Shown piece after piece: positions 21,695 through 34,472 of a DNA stretch of 34,755 nucleotides (position 1 is the first letter of the stretch; each line of letters opens with the position of its first letter). The stretch lies in assembly GCA_027592745.1 (NCBI GenBank), contig JAQCLG010000020.1, positions 1 to 34,755 on the forward strand, read 5' to 3'. Below the pieces are notes generated by a model. That model made no database searches. It saw only the letters and a program-made list of their open reading frames with translations, and had not been told where the DNA came from. The position numbers were made by a program, and so were the translations under genes. The DNA is from Pseudomonadota bacterium. GTDB lineage: Bacteria; Pseudomonadota; Alphaproteobacteria; SP197.

Positions 21695-23764
21695 TCAGCC
21701 CTCCGTTCCGGTTGCCGCCGGGGGCATGGCGAAGGCCGCGCTGCAGCGTTCCATCGTCACCGAGGCACGGCTGATGGCGCAGGTACGGTAGTAGTCGGCG
21801 ACCGGGCTGGCGAACGCCGTATCGGCCATGGCGCCGGCGACCCCGAAGTCCTCCCACGATGCCGGCATGATCTCGTCGAACGCGGCAAGGTGCGGCACGG
21901 CCTTCTGCATCGCCTCGCGCAACTCGCCGTGGCTGTCGAAGGGCAGCGGCTGGCCCAGCAGACCCGAGAGCGCCCGCAGGATCGCCCAGTCCTCGCGAGC
22001 CTCGCCCGGAGGGAAGACGGCGCGGCTGGCATGCTGGGGCCGGCCCTCGAGGTTGACGTAGGTCGCGTCTTTCTCGGTATAGGCCGCGGCAGGCAGAATG
22101 ATGTCGGCAGCCGCGGCACCGGCATCGCCATGATGGCCGATGTAGATGACGAAGGCCCCCTTCAATGCGGCCATGTCGATCTCGTCGGCGCCCAGCAGGA
22201 TCACGGTGTCGATCGCACCCGAACGCGCGCCATCGAGTATGCCCGACGTGTTCCGTCCACCGGGGCCGGGAACAAATCCCAGGTCGAGCGCACCGACGCG
22301 CGACGCTGCGGTGTGCAGGACGTTGAAGCCGTTCCAGCCGTCGGCAACGGCACCGAAGCGGTCGGCGATGGCGCGGGCTGCCGCAAGCACGGCCGCACCG
22401 TCGATGCGCGAAAGCGCGCCGGCACCGACGATGACCATGGGCCGCTGTGCCGCCTGCAGGATCTCGGCGAAACCGCCCTGCCCCTGGGCCAGATGCGGGA
22501 GGCTTTCAGGACCGGCACCCAGGTTGGTGACGGGGAAGGTCAGGTCCAGTGCCGGGCCGATCGAGGCAACCTTGAAGCCGCCGCGCCGCCAGCGCTTGCG
22601 CAGCCGGGTATTCACCAGGGCGGCCTCGTGCCGGGGATCGCAGCCGATCAGCAGGCAGGCATCGGCTTCCTCGATGCCGGCAATGGTCGTGTTGAACAGC
22701 CAGGAGGCGCGCACCGCAGGATCGATCGCCATGCCGTCCTGGCGGCAGTCGAGATGGGGCGAGCCAAGGTTGGCCATCAGCATCTTGGCGGCATAGAGCG
22801 TTTCGCAATCGACAAGATCGCCGGCGATGGCCGCGATGCGGTCGCCGTCTCGGTCCTGCAGGCGGGCGGCCACGGCGCCGATGGCATCCTGCCAGGAAGC
22901 CTTGGCGAGCTTGCCGTCCTGCTTGATCCAGGGCGTATCGAGGCGGCGGCGGATGAGGCCGTCGACGGCGAAGCGCGTCTTGTCGGCGATCCACTCCTCG
23001 TTGACGTCCTCGTGCAGGCGCGGCAGCACGCGCAGCACCTCGCGCCCGCGGGCATCGATGCGGATGTTGCTGCCGACGGCGTCCATGACGTCGACCGACT
23101 CGGTCTTGCGCAGTTCCCAGGGCCGGGCGATGAAGGCGTAGGGCTTGGAGGTCAGGGCGCCGACCGGGCAGAGGTCGATGATGTTGCCCGACATCTCGCT
23201 GTCGATGCCGCGCTCGACATAGGTCGTGATCTCGCTGTCCTCGCCGCGCCCGGTCATGCCCAGTTCGGGCACGCCCGCGATCTCCTCCATGAAGCGCACG
23301 CAGCGGGTGCAATGGATGCAGCGGGTCATGAAAGTCTTGATCAGCGGACCGAAGTCCTTCTCCTGGACCGAGCGCTTCATCTCGTCATAGCGGCTGATGC
23401 CCTTGCCGTAGCCCATCGCCTGGTCCTGCAGGTCGCACTCGCCGCCCTGATCGCAGATCGGGCAGTCGAGCGGATGGTTGATCAGCAGGAACTCCATGGC
23501 GCCCTTCTGCGCCTTGGCCGCGACCGGGCCGCGGGTATGGACGACCATGCCGTCGGCGATCGGCTGGGCGCAAGAGGCGACCGGCTTGGGCGCCTTCTCG
23601 ACCTCAACCAGGCACATGCGGCAGTTGCCCGCGATCGACAGGCGGTCGTGGAAGCAGAAACGCGGCACTTCGGCGCCGGCCAGTTCGCAGGCCTGCAGGA
23701 GCGTGAGGCGCTTGTCGACCTCGATCTCCCTGCCGTCGATCGTGAGCTTGACGGTATCGACCAT
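21695..23764 (-). CDS. nuoG: NADH-quinone oxidoreductase subunit G
   Basis: VKLTIDGREIEVDKRLTLLQACELAGAEVPRFCFHDRLSIAGNCRMCLVEVEKAPKPVASCAQP...HPLDCPICDQGGECDLQDQAM. Confidence 0.97.
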   Translation of the reverse strand: MVDTVKLTIDGREIEVDKRLTLLQACELAGAEVPRFCFHDRLSIAGNCRMCLVEVEKAPKPVASCAQPIADGMVVHTRGPVAAKAQKGAMEFLLINHPLDCPICDQGGECDLQDQAMGYGKGISRYDEMKRSVQEKDFGPLIKTFMTRCIHCTRCVRFMEEIAGVPELGMTGRGEDSEITTYVERGIDSEMSGNIIDLCPVGALTSKPYAFIARPWELRKTESVDVMDAVGSNIRIDARGREVLRVLPRLHEDVNEEWIADKTRFAVDGLIRRRLDTPWIKQDGKLAKASWQDAIGAVAARLQDRDGDRIAAIAGDLVDCETLYAAKMLMANLGSPHLDCRQDGMAIDPAVRASWLFNTTIAGIEEADACLLIGCDPRHEAALVNTRLRKRWRRGGFKVASIGPALDLTFPVTNLGAGPESLPHLAQGQGGFAEILQAAQRPMVIVGAGALSRIDGAAVLAAARAIADRFGAVADGWNGFNVLHTAASRVGALDLGFVPGPGGRNTSGILDGARSGAIDTVILLGADEIDMAALKGAFVIYIGHHGDAGAAAADIILPAAAYTEKDATYVNLEGRPQHASRAVFPPGEAREDWAILRALSGLLGQPLPFDSHGELREAMQKAVPHLAAFDEIMPASWEDFGVAGAMADTAFASPVADYYRTCAISRASVTMERCSAAFAMPPAATGTEG

Positions 23765-23776
23765 GACTGCTCTTCC

Positions 23777-25069
<1,293 letters not shown>

Positions 25070-25070
25070 G

Positions 25071-25682
25071 TCAGGCTCCGCCCTTCAGCGTGGTCGGGCC
25101 GCCCTCGGGCTCCGAGGTGTGGCGTCCGTTCTGGGGCCCCGGCTTGACCGCCTCGCCGCGGCGCAGTGCATCGAGCAGGCCGACCATGGTCTGGGGTGTG
25201 AGATCCTCGAAGAAGTCGTCGTTGATCTGCACCATGGGGGCGTTGGCGCAGGCGCCGAGGCATTCGACCTCCTTCAGCGTGAACTTGCCGTCGGCAGTCG
25301 TCTCCTCCCAGTCGATGCCCAGGTGCTTCTTGCAGGCATCGACGATGCCGTCGCTGTCGCGCAGCATGCAGGGCGTCGTGGTGCAGACCTGGATCAGGTA
25401 TTCGCCGACCGGCTCCAGATTGTACATCGTGTAGAAGGTCGCGACCTCGTAGACGCCCACCCGGGGCATCTCAAGCATGTCGGCGACCACGTCCATCGCC
25501 GCGACGGGCACCCAGCCCATCTGGCGCTGCACGATGTAGAGCAGCGGCATCACGGCGCTCTGCTGGCGCCCCGCCGGATACTTGGCGATCGCCGCCCTGG
25601 CCTCGGGCAGGTTCTCGGGCGTGAAGGCAAAGCTGGCCGGCTGATGCTCCGGCGCGCTGGGACGTCCGCGTGCCAGGCTCAT
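25071..25682 (-). CDS. nuoE: NADH-quinone oxidoreductase subunit E
   Basis: [37 protein letters not shown]...[22 protein letters not shown]. Confidence 0.97.
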   Translation of the reverse strand: MSLARGRPSAPEHQPASFAFTPENLPEARAAIAKYPAGRQQSAVMPLLYIVQRQMGWVPVAAMDVVADMLEMPRVGVYEVATFYTMYNLEPVGEYLIQVCTTTPCMLRDSDGIVDACKKHLGIDWEETTADGKFTLKEVECLGACANAPMVQINDDFFEDLTPQTMVGLLDALRRGEAVKPGPQNGRHTSEPEGGPTTLKGGA

Positions 25683-26857
25683 CGGTCGATTTCTCCGAAA
25701 ACGATATCCATGCTGCCCACGATCGCGGCGGCATCGGCCAGCATGTGGCCCTTGCAGAGGAAGTCGGTCGCCGACAGGTGGAGGAAACCCGGCCCGCGGA
25801 TGCGGCAGCGGTAGGGACGGTTGCCGCCGTCCGAGACCAGATAGACGCCGAACTCGCCCTTGGGCGCCTCGACCGCGGCATACACCTCGCCCTCGGGAAC
25901 GTGATAACCCTCGGTGTAGAGCTTGAAGTGATGGATCAGCGCTTCCATCGAGTTCTTCATCGCGCTGCGCGGCGGCGGCGAGACCTTCGGATCTGTCGTC
26001 TTGACCGGACCGGTCGGCATGTCGGCAATGGCCTGCTTGATGATGCGGATGGACTGCCGCATCTCCTCGATGCGCACCATGTAACGCTCGAAGCAGTCGC
26101 CGGTCTTGCCCACGGGAATGTCGAAGTCCATCTCGGCGTAGACGTCATAGGGCTGCGACTTGCGCAGGTCCCAGGGCACGCCGGCCGAACGCAGCATCGG
26201 CCCGGAGAAACCCCAGTCGATGGCGTCCTCCTGGGAGATCATACCGATCTCGATGCAGCGCTGCTTGAAGATGCGGTTGTTGTTCAGCAAGTGCTCGATG
26301 TCGGCGATGACGGCCGGCAGCGTGTCGACGTAGTCGTCGATCATCCTGGCCAGGCCCGCGGGCATGTCGCGACCGACGCCGCCGGGACGAAAATAGGCCG
26401 AATGCATGCGCGCACCCGAGACCGCCTCGTAGAACTCCATCAGCTTCTCGCGCTCCTCGAAGGCCCACAGGGCGGGCGTGAGGGCGCCGACGTCCATGGC
26501 GAAGGTCGTGACGTTGAGCAGATGGTTGAGCAGGCGGGTGATCTCGGAGAACAGCACACGGATGAACTGCGCGCGACGCGGCACCTCGATGCCCAGTAGC
26601 TTCTCGGTGGCCAGGGCGAAGGCATGCTCCTGATTCATCGGCGAGACGTAGTCGAGCCGGTCGAAATAGGGCACGGCCTGCAGGTAGGTCTTGTACTCGA
26701 TCAGCTTCTCGGTGCCGCGATGGAGCAGGCCGATGTGGGGGTCGGCGCGCTCGACGACCTCGCCGTCCATTTCCAGCACCAGGCGCAGCACGCCGTGGGC
26801 CGCGGGATGCTGCGGACCGAAGTTGATCGTCGTCGTCTTGATCTCGACCTCAGCCAT
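25679..26857 (-). CDS. nuoD: NADH-quinone oxidoreductase subunit D
   Basis: [64 protein letters not shown]. Confidence 0.98.
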   Translation of the reverse strand: MAEVEIKTTTINFGPQHPAAHGVLRLVLEMDGEVVERADPHIGLLHRGTEKLIEYKTYLQAVPYFDRLDYVSPMNQEHAFALATEKLLGIEVPRRAQFIRVLFSEITRLLNHLLNVTTFAMDVGALTPALWAFEEREKLMEFYEAVSGARMHSAYFRPGGVGRDMPAGLARMIDDYVDTLPAVIADIEHLLNNNRIFKQRCIEIGMISQEDAIDWGFSGPMLRSAGVPWDLRKSQPYDVYAEMDFDIPVGKTGDCFERYMVRIEEMRQSIRIIKQAIADMPTGPVKTTDPKVSPPPRSAMKNSMEALIHHFKLYTEGYHVPEGEVYAAVEAPKGEFGVYLVSDGGNRPYRCRIRGPGFLHLSATDFLCKGHMLADAAAIVGSMDIVFGEIDR

Positions 26858-27467
26858 GGTCCTTGCCTCCCTCGGCCTTCTCGTCGCCGGGCAAGAAGTC
26901 GCGGGAGCCCTCCCAGGGCGAGAGGTAGTCGAAGTTGCGGAAGGCCTGGGTCAGCTTGACCGGCTCGTAGATCACCCGTTTCTCGTCCTCGTCGTAGCGC
27001 ATCTCGACATAACCGGTGAGCGGGAAGTCCTTGCGCTGGGGATGCCCCTCGAAGCCGTAGTCGGTCAGGATGCGGCGCAGGTCGGGGTGGCCGGAAAAGT
27101 AGATGCCGTACATGTCCCAGACCTCGCGCTCGAGCCAGAGCGCACCGCTCCAGATATCGACCATCGACGGCAGCGGCATCATCTCGCCCACCGGCACCTT
27201 GACCCGCAGGCGGATGTTGTGGCGCAGCGAAAGCAGGTTGTAGACGACATCGAAGCGCTGGGGACGCTGGGGCCAGTCGACGGCGGTGACGTCGATCAAC
27301 TGGCGGAACATGCAATCGGTGTCGTCGCGCAGCCAGGTCATCAGGTCGACGAGGCGTTCGTGGGTGGCGTGCAGCGTCGCCTGACCGCGGTCGAAGGTGG
27401 TTTCACCCACGCCTTCGGAGAACCGCGCGGCAGCGGCGGCACCGATTTCGATCAGAGCTTGCGACAT
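26850..27467 (-). CDS. nuoC: NADH-quinone oxidoreductase subunit C
   Basis: [68 protein letters not shown]. Confidence 0.97.
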   Translation of the reverse strand: MSQALIEIGAAAAARFSEGVGETTFDRGQATLHATHERLVDLMTWLRDDTDCMFRQLIDVTAVDWPQRPQRFDVVYNLLSLRHNIRLRVKVPVGEMMPLPSMVDIWSGALWLEREVWDMYGIYFSGHPDLRRILTDYGFEGHPQRKDFPLTGYVEMRYDEDEKRVIYEPVKLTQAFRNFDYLSPWEGSRDFLPGDEKAEGGKDHG

Positions 27468-27485
27468 GAGGCGTTTCCCGATCGT

Positions 27486-28025
27486 CTAGCGGCGGATGGT
27501 GCCCGTGCGCCTGATCTTCTTCTGCAACTGCAGAATGCCGTAGACCAGAGCCTCCGCCGTGGGCGGACAGCCGGGAACATAGATGTCGACGGGCACGATG
27601 CGGTCGCAGCCGCGCACCACCGAATAGGAATAGTGATAGTAGCCGCCACCGTTGGCGCAGGAGCCCATGGAGATGACCCAGCGCGGCTCGGGCATCTGGT
27701 CGTAGACCTTGCGCAGCGCCGGGGCCATCTTGTTGCACAGGGTGCCGGCCACGATCATGACGTCGGACTGGCGCGGCGAGGCGCGCGGGATGATGCCGAA
27801 GCGGTCGAGGTCGTAGCGGCTCATGTAGGCGTGGATCATCTCCACGCCGCAGCATGCCAGGCCGAAGGTCATCGGCCACAGGCTGCCGGTGCGCGCCCAG
27901 TTGACCAGCTTGTCGACATTGGAGAAGACGAATCCCTTGTCCTGAATCTCCTGACCGACGCGCTTGAGCAGCGCGTCCTGGTCGGTGCCCGGCGGGATGT
28001 CAGCCAGAAGCGGTTCTACTCCCAT
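27486..28025 (-). CDS. nuoB: NADH-quinone oxidoreductase subunit B
   Basis: [118 protein letters not shown]; start at [11 protein letters not shown]. Confidence 0.97.
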   Translation of the reverse strand: MGVEPLLADIPPGTDQDALLKRVGQEIQDKGFVFSNVDKLVNWARTGSLWPMTFGLACCGVEMIHAYMSRYDLDRFGIIPRASPRQSDVMIVAGTLCNKMAPALRKVYDQMPEPRWVISMGSCANGGGYYHYSYSVVRGCDRIVPVDIYVPGCPPTAEALVYGILQLQKKIRRTGTIRR

Positions 28026-28381
28026 TCGAGAGCTCCCTTGCGCCATTCGTAGACGAAGCCGACCGTCAGCACGCTCAGGAAGACGACCATCGACCAGAAG
28101 CCGAACTGCCCGATTTCCGAGAGCGAGACCGCCCAGGGAAAGAGGAAGGCGACTTCGAGGTCGAAGATGATGAAGAGGATGGAGACGAGATAGAAACGGA
28201 CGTCGAAGCGGCCGCGCGCGTCCTCGAACGCATCGAAGCCGCATTCGTAGGCCGAGAGTTTCTCGGGATCCGGGTTCTTCGGGCCGACCAGCCAGGAAGC
28301 GCCGATCATGACGCAGGCCATGGCGGTGGCTAGGCCGAGGAAAATCAGGATGGGAAGGTATTCTCTGAGGAGGTCGGTCAT
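28016..28381 (-). CDS. nuoA: NADH-quinone oxidoreductase subunit A
   Basis: [83 protein letters not shown]. Confidence 0.97.
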   Translation of the reverse strand: MTDLLREYLPILIFLGLATAMACVMIGASWLVGPKNPDPEKLSAYECGFDAFEDARGRFDVRFYLVSILFIIFDLEVAFLFPWAVSLSEIGQFGFWSMVVFLSVLTVGFVYEWRKGALEWE

Positions 28382-28403
28382 GGCTCCGTTCCGTGTGCGC
28401 CCC

Positions 28404-28432
28404 CTTATATTGTCCGGGACCGCGGCTGTGAA
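28404..28432 (-). promoter_or_regulatory. Candidate sigma70-type promoter for the nuo operon
   Basis: Minus strand TTCACA (28432-28427), 17-nt spacer, TATAAG (28409-28404); lies about 22 nt upstream of the nuoA ATG; both hexamers 5/6 to TTGACA/TATAAT. Confidence 0.6.
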
Positions 28433-28530
28433 GGCAGAACTCGGCTCGGCATCCACATCCGGGACCATGCTGGCGCGGCAGGCACACCCTCCGCGGACGC
28501 GGAGATTGCAGGACGGCACATGGGGGAAAG

Positions 28531-28607
28531 TGGCGGGAGTGACGGGACTCGAACCCGCGACCTCTGGCGTGACAGGCCAGCGCTCTAACCAACTGAGCTA
28601 CACCCCC
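28531..28607 (-). tRNA. tRNA-Asp(GTC), CCA encoded
   Basis: GGGGGTGTAGCTCAGTTGGTTAGAGCGCTGGCCTGTCACGCCAGAGGTCGCGGGTTCGAGTCCCGTCACTCCCGCCA folds as cloverleaf; anticodon loop CTGTCAC. Confidence 0.96.
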
Positions 28608-28679
28608 TTGGGGCACCGGTGAATTAGGGGAGCCACCCTGCCCTGTCAAGCGGATTGCCACGCTTCGAGGCCAGGAAAG

Positions 28680-28755
28680 TGGTGGGCGATGACGGGTTCG
28701 AACCGCCGACCTACTGGGTGTAAACCAGGCGCTCTACCAGCTGAGCTAATCGCCC
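28680..28755 (-). tRNA. tRNA-Val(TAC), CCA encoded
   Basis: GGGCGATTAGCTCAGCTGGTAGAGCGCCTGGTTTACACCCAGTAGGTCGGCGGTTCGAACCCGTCATCGCCCACCA; anticodon loop TTTACAC. Confidence 0.96.
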
Positions 28756-28805
28756 GCATTCGGGAGTAACAACGCAGCCTCGACCCGGGTGTCAAGGCTG
28801 CCGTT

Positions 28806-28843
28806 CAAATGGAAACCGCCGGCCATCTTGCGACGACCGGCGG
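28806..28843 (-). terminator. Probable Rho-independent terminator downstream of hupB
   Basis: Minus strand CCGCCGG TCGTCGCAAGATGG CCGGCGG followed by TTTCCATTTG. Confidence 0.6.
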
Positions 28844-28869
28844 CCCGAAAGCTCCTTGTCAGGATGCGA

Positions 28870-29139
28870 TCAGTTGACCGCGTCCTTGAGCGCCTTGCCA
28901 GCCTTGAACTTGGGCTGCTTGGACGCCGGGATCTTGATCTTCTCGCCAGTGCGGGGATTGCGTCCCTCGCTGGCAGCACGCGAGGCCACGGAGAAGGTGC
29001 CGAAGCCCACGAGACGGACCTCCGAACCCTTTGCCAGAGCATCCGAAATCGAAGCGAAAACAGAGTCGACGGCGCGCGCAGCATCGGCCTTGGTCAGCTC
29101 TGCACTTTCAGCAACGGCAGCTACGAGATCATTCTTGTT
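28870..29139 (-). CDS. hupB: DNA-binding protein HU
   Basis: [92 protein letters not shown] start inferred at 29139. Confidence 0.96.
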   Translation of the reverse strand, partial: NKNDLVAAVAESAELTKADAARAVDSVFASISDALAKGSEVRLVGFGTFSVASRAASEGRNPRTGEKIKIPASKQPKFKAGKALKDAVN

Positions 29140-29222
29140 CACGGTAAGGGCCCCTCCCACGATCGGCGGTTGGCGATGGATGAATTTGGTTTGCTTATGT
29201 CTTGCATCCCCAAAGCGTCATG

Positions 29223-29252
29223 ATCCTAACGCTCCGAACGGCGAAAGGTCAA
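29223..29252 (-). promoter_or_regulatory. Candidate sigma70-type promoter for hupB
   Basis: Minus strand TTGACC (29252-29247), 18-nt spacer, TAGGAT (29228-29223), about 84 nt upstream of the hupB GTG. Confidence 0.45.
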
Positions 29253-29369
29253 CGCGACAAGTGCCAAGATGCGCAGATTTCTGCGCCTCCTGTGGATGGC
29301 AGGCGTTCCGGAAGCGCCATCCTGGCGTCACGTTCGTGACGCATCGCGCCGGCCCGGAAGAGGCCGGCC

Positions 29370-29407
29370 GCAGAATCGAAAGCGCGGCGTCCTTGCGAAC
29401 GCCGCGC
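29370..29407 (-). terminator. Rho-independent terminator downstream of lon
   Basis: Minus strand GCGCGGCGT TCGCAAGG ACGCCGCGC then TTTCGATTCT; 9-bp perfect stem 29382-29390/29399-29407. Confidence 0.7.
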
Positions 29408-29429
29408 CCTTCGAACCATCCGGCAACGA

Positions 29430-31838
<2,409 letters not shown>

Positions 31839-31960
31839 GGGCTATATCTCCGGCTTGAGGACTCGGCAATCGTGTCGCAATTGGGGCGAGACGTCGCTTT
31901 GGGCCTGTTTTGTCATCACCAAGTGGCCACGATGACGGGGCAGATCAAGGGCCGCCCCTG

Positions 31961-33226
31961 TCACGATGCCGGAGCCACCTCGTCTTCGCGTTCGGCGTAG
32001 ATCAGCAGCGGCTGGTTGCCGTGTTCAACCACCTCGCGGTTGACCACGACCTCCTGCACGCCATCCATGCCGGGCAGATCGAACATCGTGTCGAGCAGGA
32101 TCGATTCCAGGATCGAACGCAGGCCGCGGGCGCCGGTCTTGCGCGCGATCGCCTTGCGCGCCACGCCGGCCAGCGCGTCCTCGGTGAACTGGAGCTTGAT
32201 GTCCTCCATCTCGAACAGCTTCTGGTACTGCTTGACCAGGGCGTTCTTTGGCGCCGAGAGGATCTCGACCAGGGCGGCCTCGTCGAGGTCGTCCAGGGTG
32301 GCGATGACCGGCAGGCGGCCGACGAACTCCGGGATCAGGCCGAACTTCAGCAGATCCTCGGGCTCGACACCCCGCAGCACCTCGCCGGTGCGCCGCTCCT
32401 CGGGGGCGCGGACATCGGCGCCGAAGCCCATGGAGGTCGGCTTGCCGCGGTCGGCGATGATCTTCTCCAGGCCGGCAAAGGCGCCGCCGCAGATGAACAG
32501 GATGTTGGTGGTGTCGACCTGCAGGAACTCCTGCTGGGGATGCTTGCGCCCACCCTGGGGCGGCACGGAGGCGACGGTGCCTTCCATGATCTTCAGCAGG
32601 GCCTGCTGCACGCCCTCGCCCGAGACGTCGCGGGTGATCGAGGGATTGTCCGACTTGCGGCTGATCTTGTCGATTTCGTCGATGTAGACGATGCCGCGCT
32701 GGGCCCGTTCGACATTGTAATCCGACGCCTGGAGCAGCTTCAGGATGATGTTCTCGACGTCCTCGCCCACATAGCCGGCCTCGGTCAGCGTGGTGGCGTC
32801 GGCCATGGTGAAGGGCACGTCGATGATGCGGGCCAGGGTCTGGGCCAACAGCGTCTTGCCCGAACCGGTCGGCCCGATCAGCATGATGTTCGACTTGGCC
32901 AGTTCGACATCGTTGTTCTTCGTCGCGTGGTTCAGACGCTTGTAATGGTTGTGGACGGCGACCGACAGCACCTTCTTGGCGTGCGACTGGCCGATGACGT
33001 AATCGTCCAGGACGTCGCGAATCTCCTTGGGCGTGGGGACGCCGTCGCTCGTCTTCTTGAAGCCGATCTTGTGCTCTTCACGGATGATGTCCATGCACAG
33101 TTCGACACATTCATCGCAGATGAAGACGGTCGGGCCCGCAATCAGTTTGCGGACTTCGTGCTGGCTCTTTCCGCAGAACGAGCAGTACAGGGTGCTTTTG
33201 GCGTCAGAGCCGGCTGCTTTGGTCAT
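31961..33226 (-). CDS. clpX: ATP-dependent Clp protease ATP-binding subunit ClpX
   Basis: Zinc-binding [73 protein letters not shown]. Confidence 0.98.
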   Translation of the reverse strand: MTKAAGSDAKSTLYCSFCGKSQHEVRKLIAGPTVFICDECVELCMDIIREEHKIGFKKTSDGVPTPKEIRDVLDDYVIGQSHAKKVLSVAVHNHYKRLNHATKNNDVELAKSNIMLIGPTGSGKTLLAQTLARIIDVPFTMADATTLTEAGYVGEDVENIILKLLQASDYNVERAQRGIVYIDEIDKISRKSDNPSITRDVSGEGVQQALLKIMEGTVASVPPQGGRKHPQQEFLQVDTTNILFICGGAFAGLEKIIADRGKPTSMGFGADVRAPEERRTGEVLRGVEPEDLLKFGLIPEFVGRLPVIATLDDLDEAALVEILSAPKNALVKQYQKLFEMEDIKLQFTEDALAGVARKAIARKTGARGLRSILESILLDTMFDLPGMDGVQEVVVNREVVEHGNQPLLIYAEREDEVAPAS

Positions 33227-33420
33227 AGACCCTTATCTCACTCCCGCGGAGCGGACCGAAATGGCCAGCTACGCGCTTCCTCCGCGTTGATTCCAGCATT
33301 CTGGACGCAAAGGTCTTCAAAAAATGACAATCACCCATCCCACGTTCCACGACAACCCCGAAGGCGGAGGGGCGAGGTCACGGAAAGGGGATGGATCAGT
33401 GTCGTTGGGGATCACGGCGA

Positions 33421-34071
33421 ATGTCTGACATGGGAAGCGTGCAGGAATTACGCCAGTCCCGGATCAAATCGGAACAGCCGCTCGTCGCCTTCGACTTCGA
33501 CGGCACCCTGACGATTCGCGACAGTTTCACGCAGTTTCTGCGCTGGAAGGCCGGTCCGGGCGGCTGGGCCCTGGGTCTGGTCAAGCTGGCGCCGGCCCTG
33601 GCGGCCTATGGGCGGGATCGTGATCGGGGGCGGATCAAGGCCGCCTCGGTCAAGGAATTCCTGGCCGGCATGGACCGCGAAAGCCTGGAGGCCGAGGCGG
33701 AACGGTTCGCCGATCTGGTCTGGGACCGCTTCATGCGGCCGGACGCGCTGAAGGTCTGGAACGACTGGGGCGAGCGCGGCGCCCATCGCGTGATCGTGAC
33801 CGCCTCGCCCGAGACGACGGTTGAGCCCTTCGCCCGCCGGCTGGGCGCCGAGGCCCTCTTGGGAACGCCCCTGACCTTCGACGCCGAAGGCCGGGTGACC
33901 GGCGCCTTCGATGGCGCCAACTGCCGGGGCGAGGAGAAGGTGCGGCGTCTGAAGGCCGCCTATGGCGAGGATCTGGTCCTGACGGCCGCCTATGGCGACA
34001 CCTCCGGCGACGCGGAAATGCTGGCCATCGCCCAGTCGCCGGGGTTCCGGGTCTTCACCCAGCGGCCCTGA
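33421..34071 (+). CDS. cicA: HAD-superfamily hydrolase (HAD-IB type), positional equivalent of Caulobacter CicA
   Basis: HAD motifs FDFDGTLT, VTASPE, conserved Lys (EEKVRRL) and YGDTSGDAEML; opposite-strand gene between clpX and clpP. Start ambiguous (33391, 33421 or 33430). Symbol assigned by position plus family. Confidence 0.75.
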   Translation: MSDMGSVQELRQSRIKSEQPLVAFDFDGTLTIRDSFTQFLRWKAGPGGWALGLVKLAPALAAYGRDRDRGRIKAASVKEFLAGMDRESLEAEAERFADLVWDRFMRPDALKVWNDWGERGAHRVIVTASPETTVEPFARRLGAEALLGTPLTFDAEGRVTGAFDGANCRGEEKVRRLKAAYGEDLVLTAAYGDTSGDAEMLAIAQSPGFRVFTQRP

Positions 34072-34077
34072 ACGGCG

Positions 34078-34398
34078 TCAACGGCCGTCGGCGTCCACGT
34101 CGAAAACCATGGCCTTCCCCCGCGAGGTCGGGTCCCAGCCCGCCTCGATGGCGGCGGTGACGGCGTTGCGCACCGCATCGACATTGACCCGCTGCTTCTC
34201 CACGTCGGGCCGGCCGTTGGGACGCAAGGGCGGCGGAAACTGGATGATGGCCTCGCGCTTGAAATCCACATGGCGAAGGGAGACGGCCATCCCCTCCCAC
34301 ACCGCCCCGCCGACAGGGCGCGGCTGGCGTCGGATTTCCCAAGCGTAGGTCTCGCCCTCCACTTCGATCGTGCCTGAGGGGTCTCTTGTGAACTGCAT
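34078..34398 (-). CDS. Conserved hypothetical protein (106 aa)
   Basis: Open frame MQFTRDPSGTIEVEGETYAWEIRRQPRPVGGAVWEGMAVSLRHVDFKREAIIQFPPPLRP... fills the space between cicA and the clpP terminator; protein-like composition; convergent with cicA with a 6-nt gap. Confidence 0.65.
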   Translation of the reverse strand: MQFTRDPSGTIEVEGETYAWEIRRQPRPVGGAVWEGMAVSLRHVDFKREAIIQFPPPLRPNGRPDVEKQRVNVDAVRNAVTAAIEAGWDPTSRGKAMVFDVDADGR

Positions 34399-34413
34399 CT
34401 CGGTTCCGATGGA

Positions 34414-34448
34414 CGAAAAGAAAGGGGCGCGCCGCCAGGACGCGCCCC
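34414..34448 (-). terminator. Rho-independent terminator downstream of clpP
   Basis: Minus strand GGGGCGCG TCCTGGCGG CGCGCCCC then TTTCTTTTCG; stem 34424-34431/34441-34448. Confidence 0.75.
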
Positions 34449-34472
34449 CTCATTCTAGCTGAAAAACGGGGC

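Noticed and set aside
28026-28661. Long N-terminal extension of the nuoB frame overlapping nuoA and tRNA-Asp
   Set aside because: NuoB homology starts at MGVEPLL (28025); the extension is out-of-frame nuoA and tRNA sequence
28531-28755. tRNA-Val/tRNA-Asp pair as a possible integration site for a mobile element
   Set aside because: No integrase gene, no duplicated tRNA 3' end and no foreign genes are visible nearby; only the short shared CCACTTTCC trailer was seen
31839-31960. Possible heat-shock (sigma32) promoter upstream of lon
   Set aside because: CTTG-like -35 elements are present, but I could not pair any with a convincing -10 at the expected spacing
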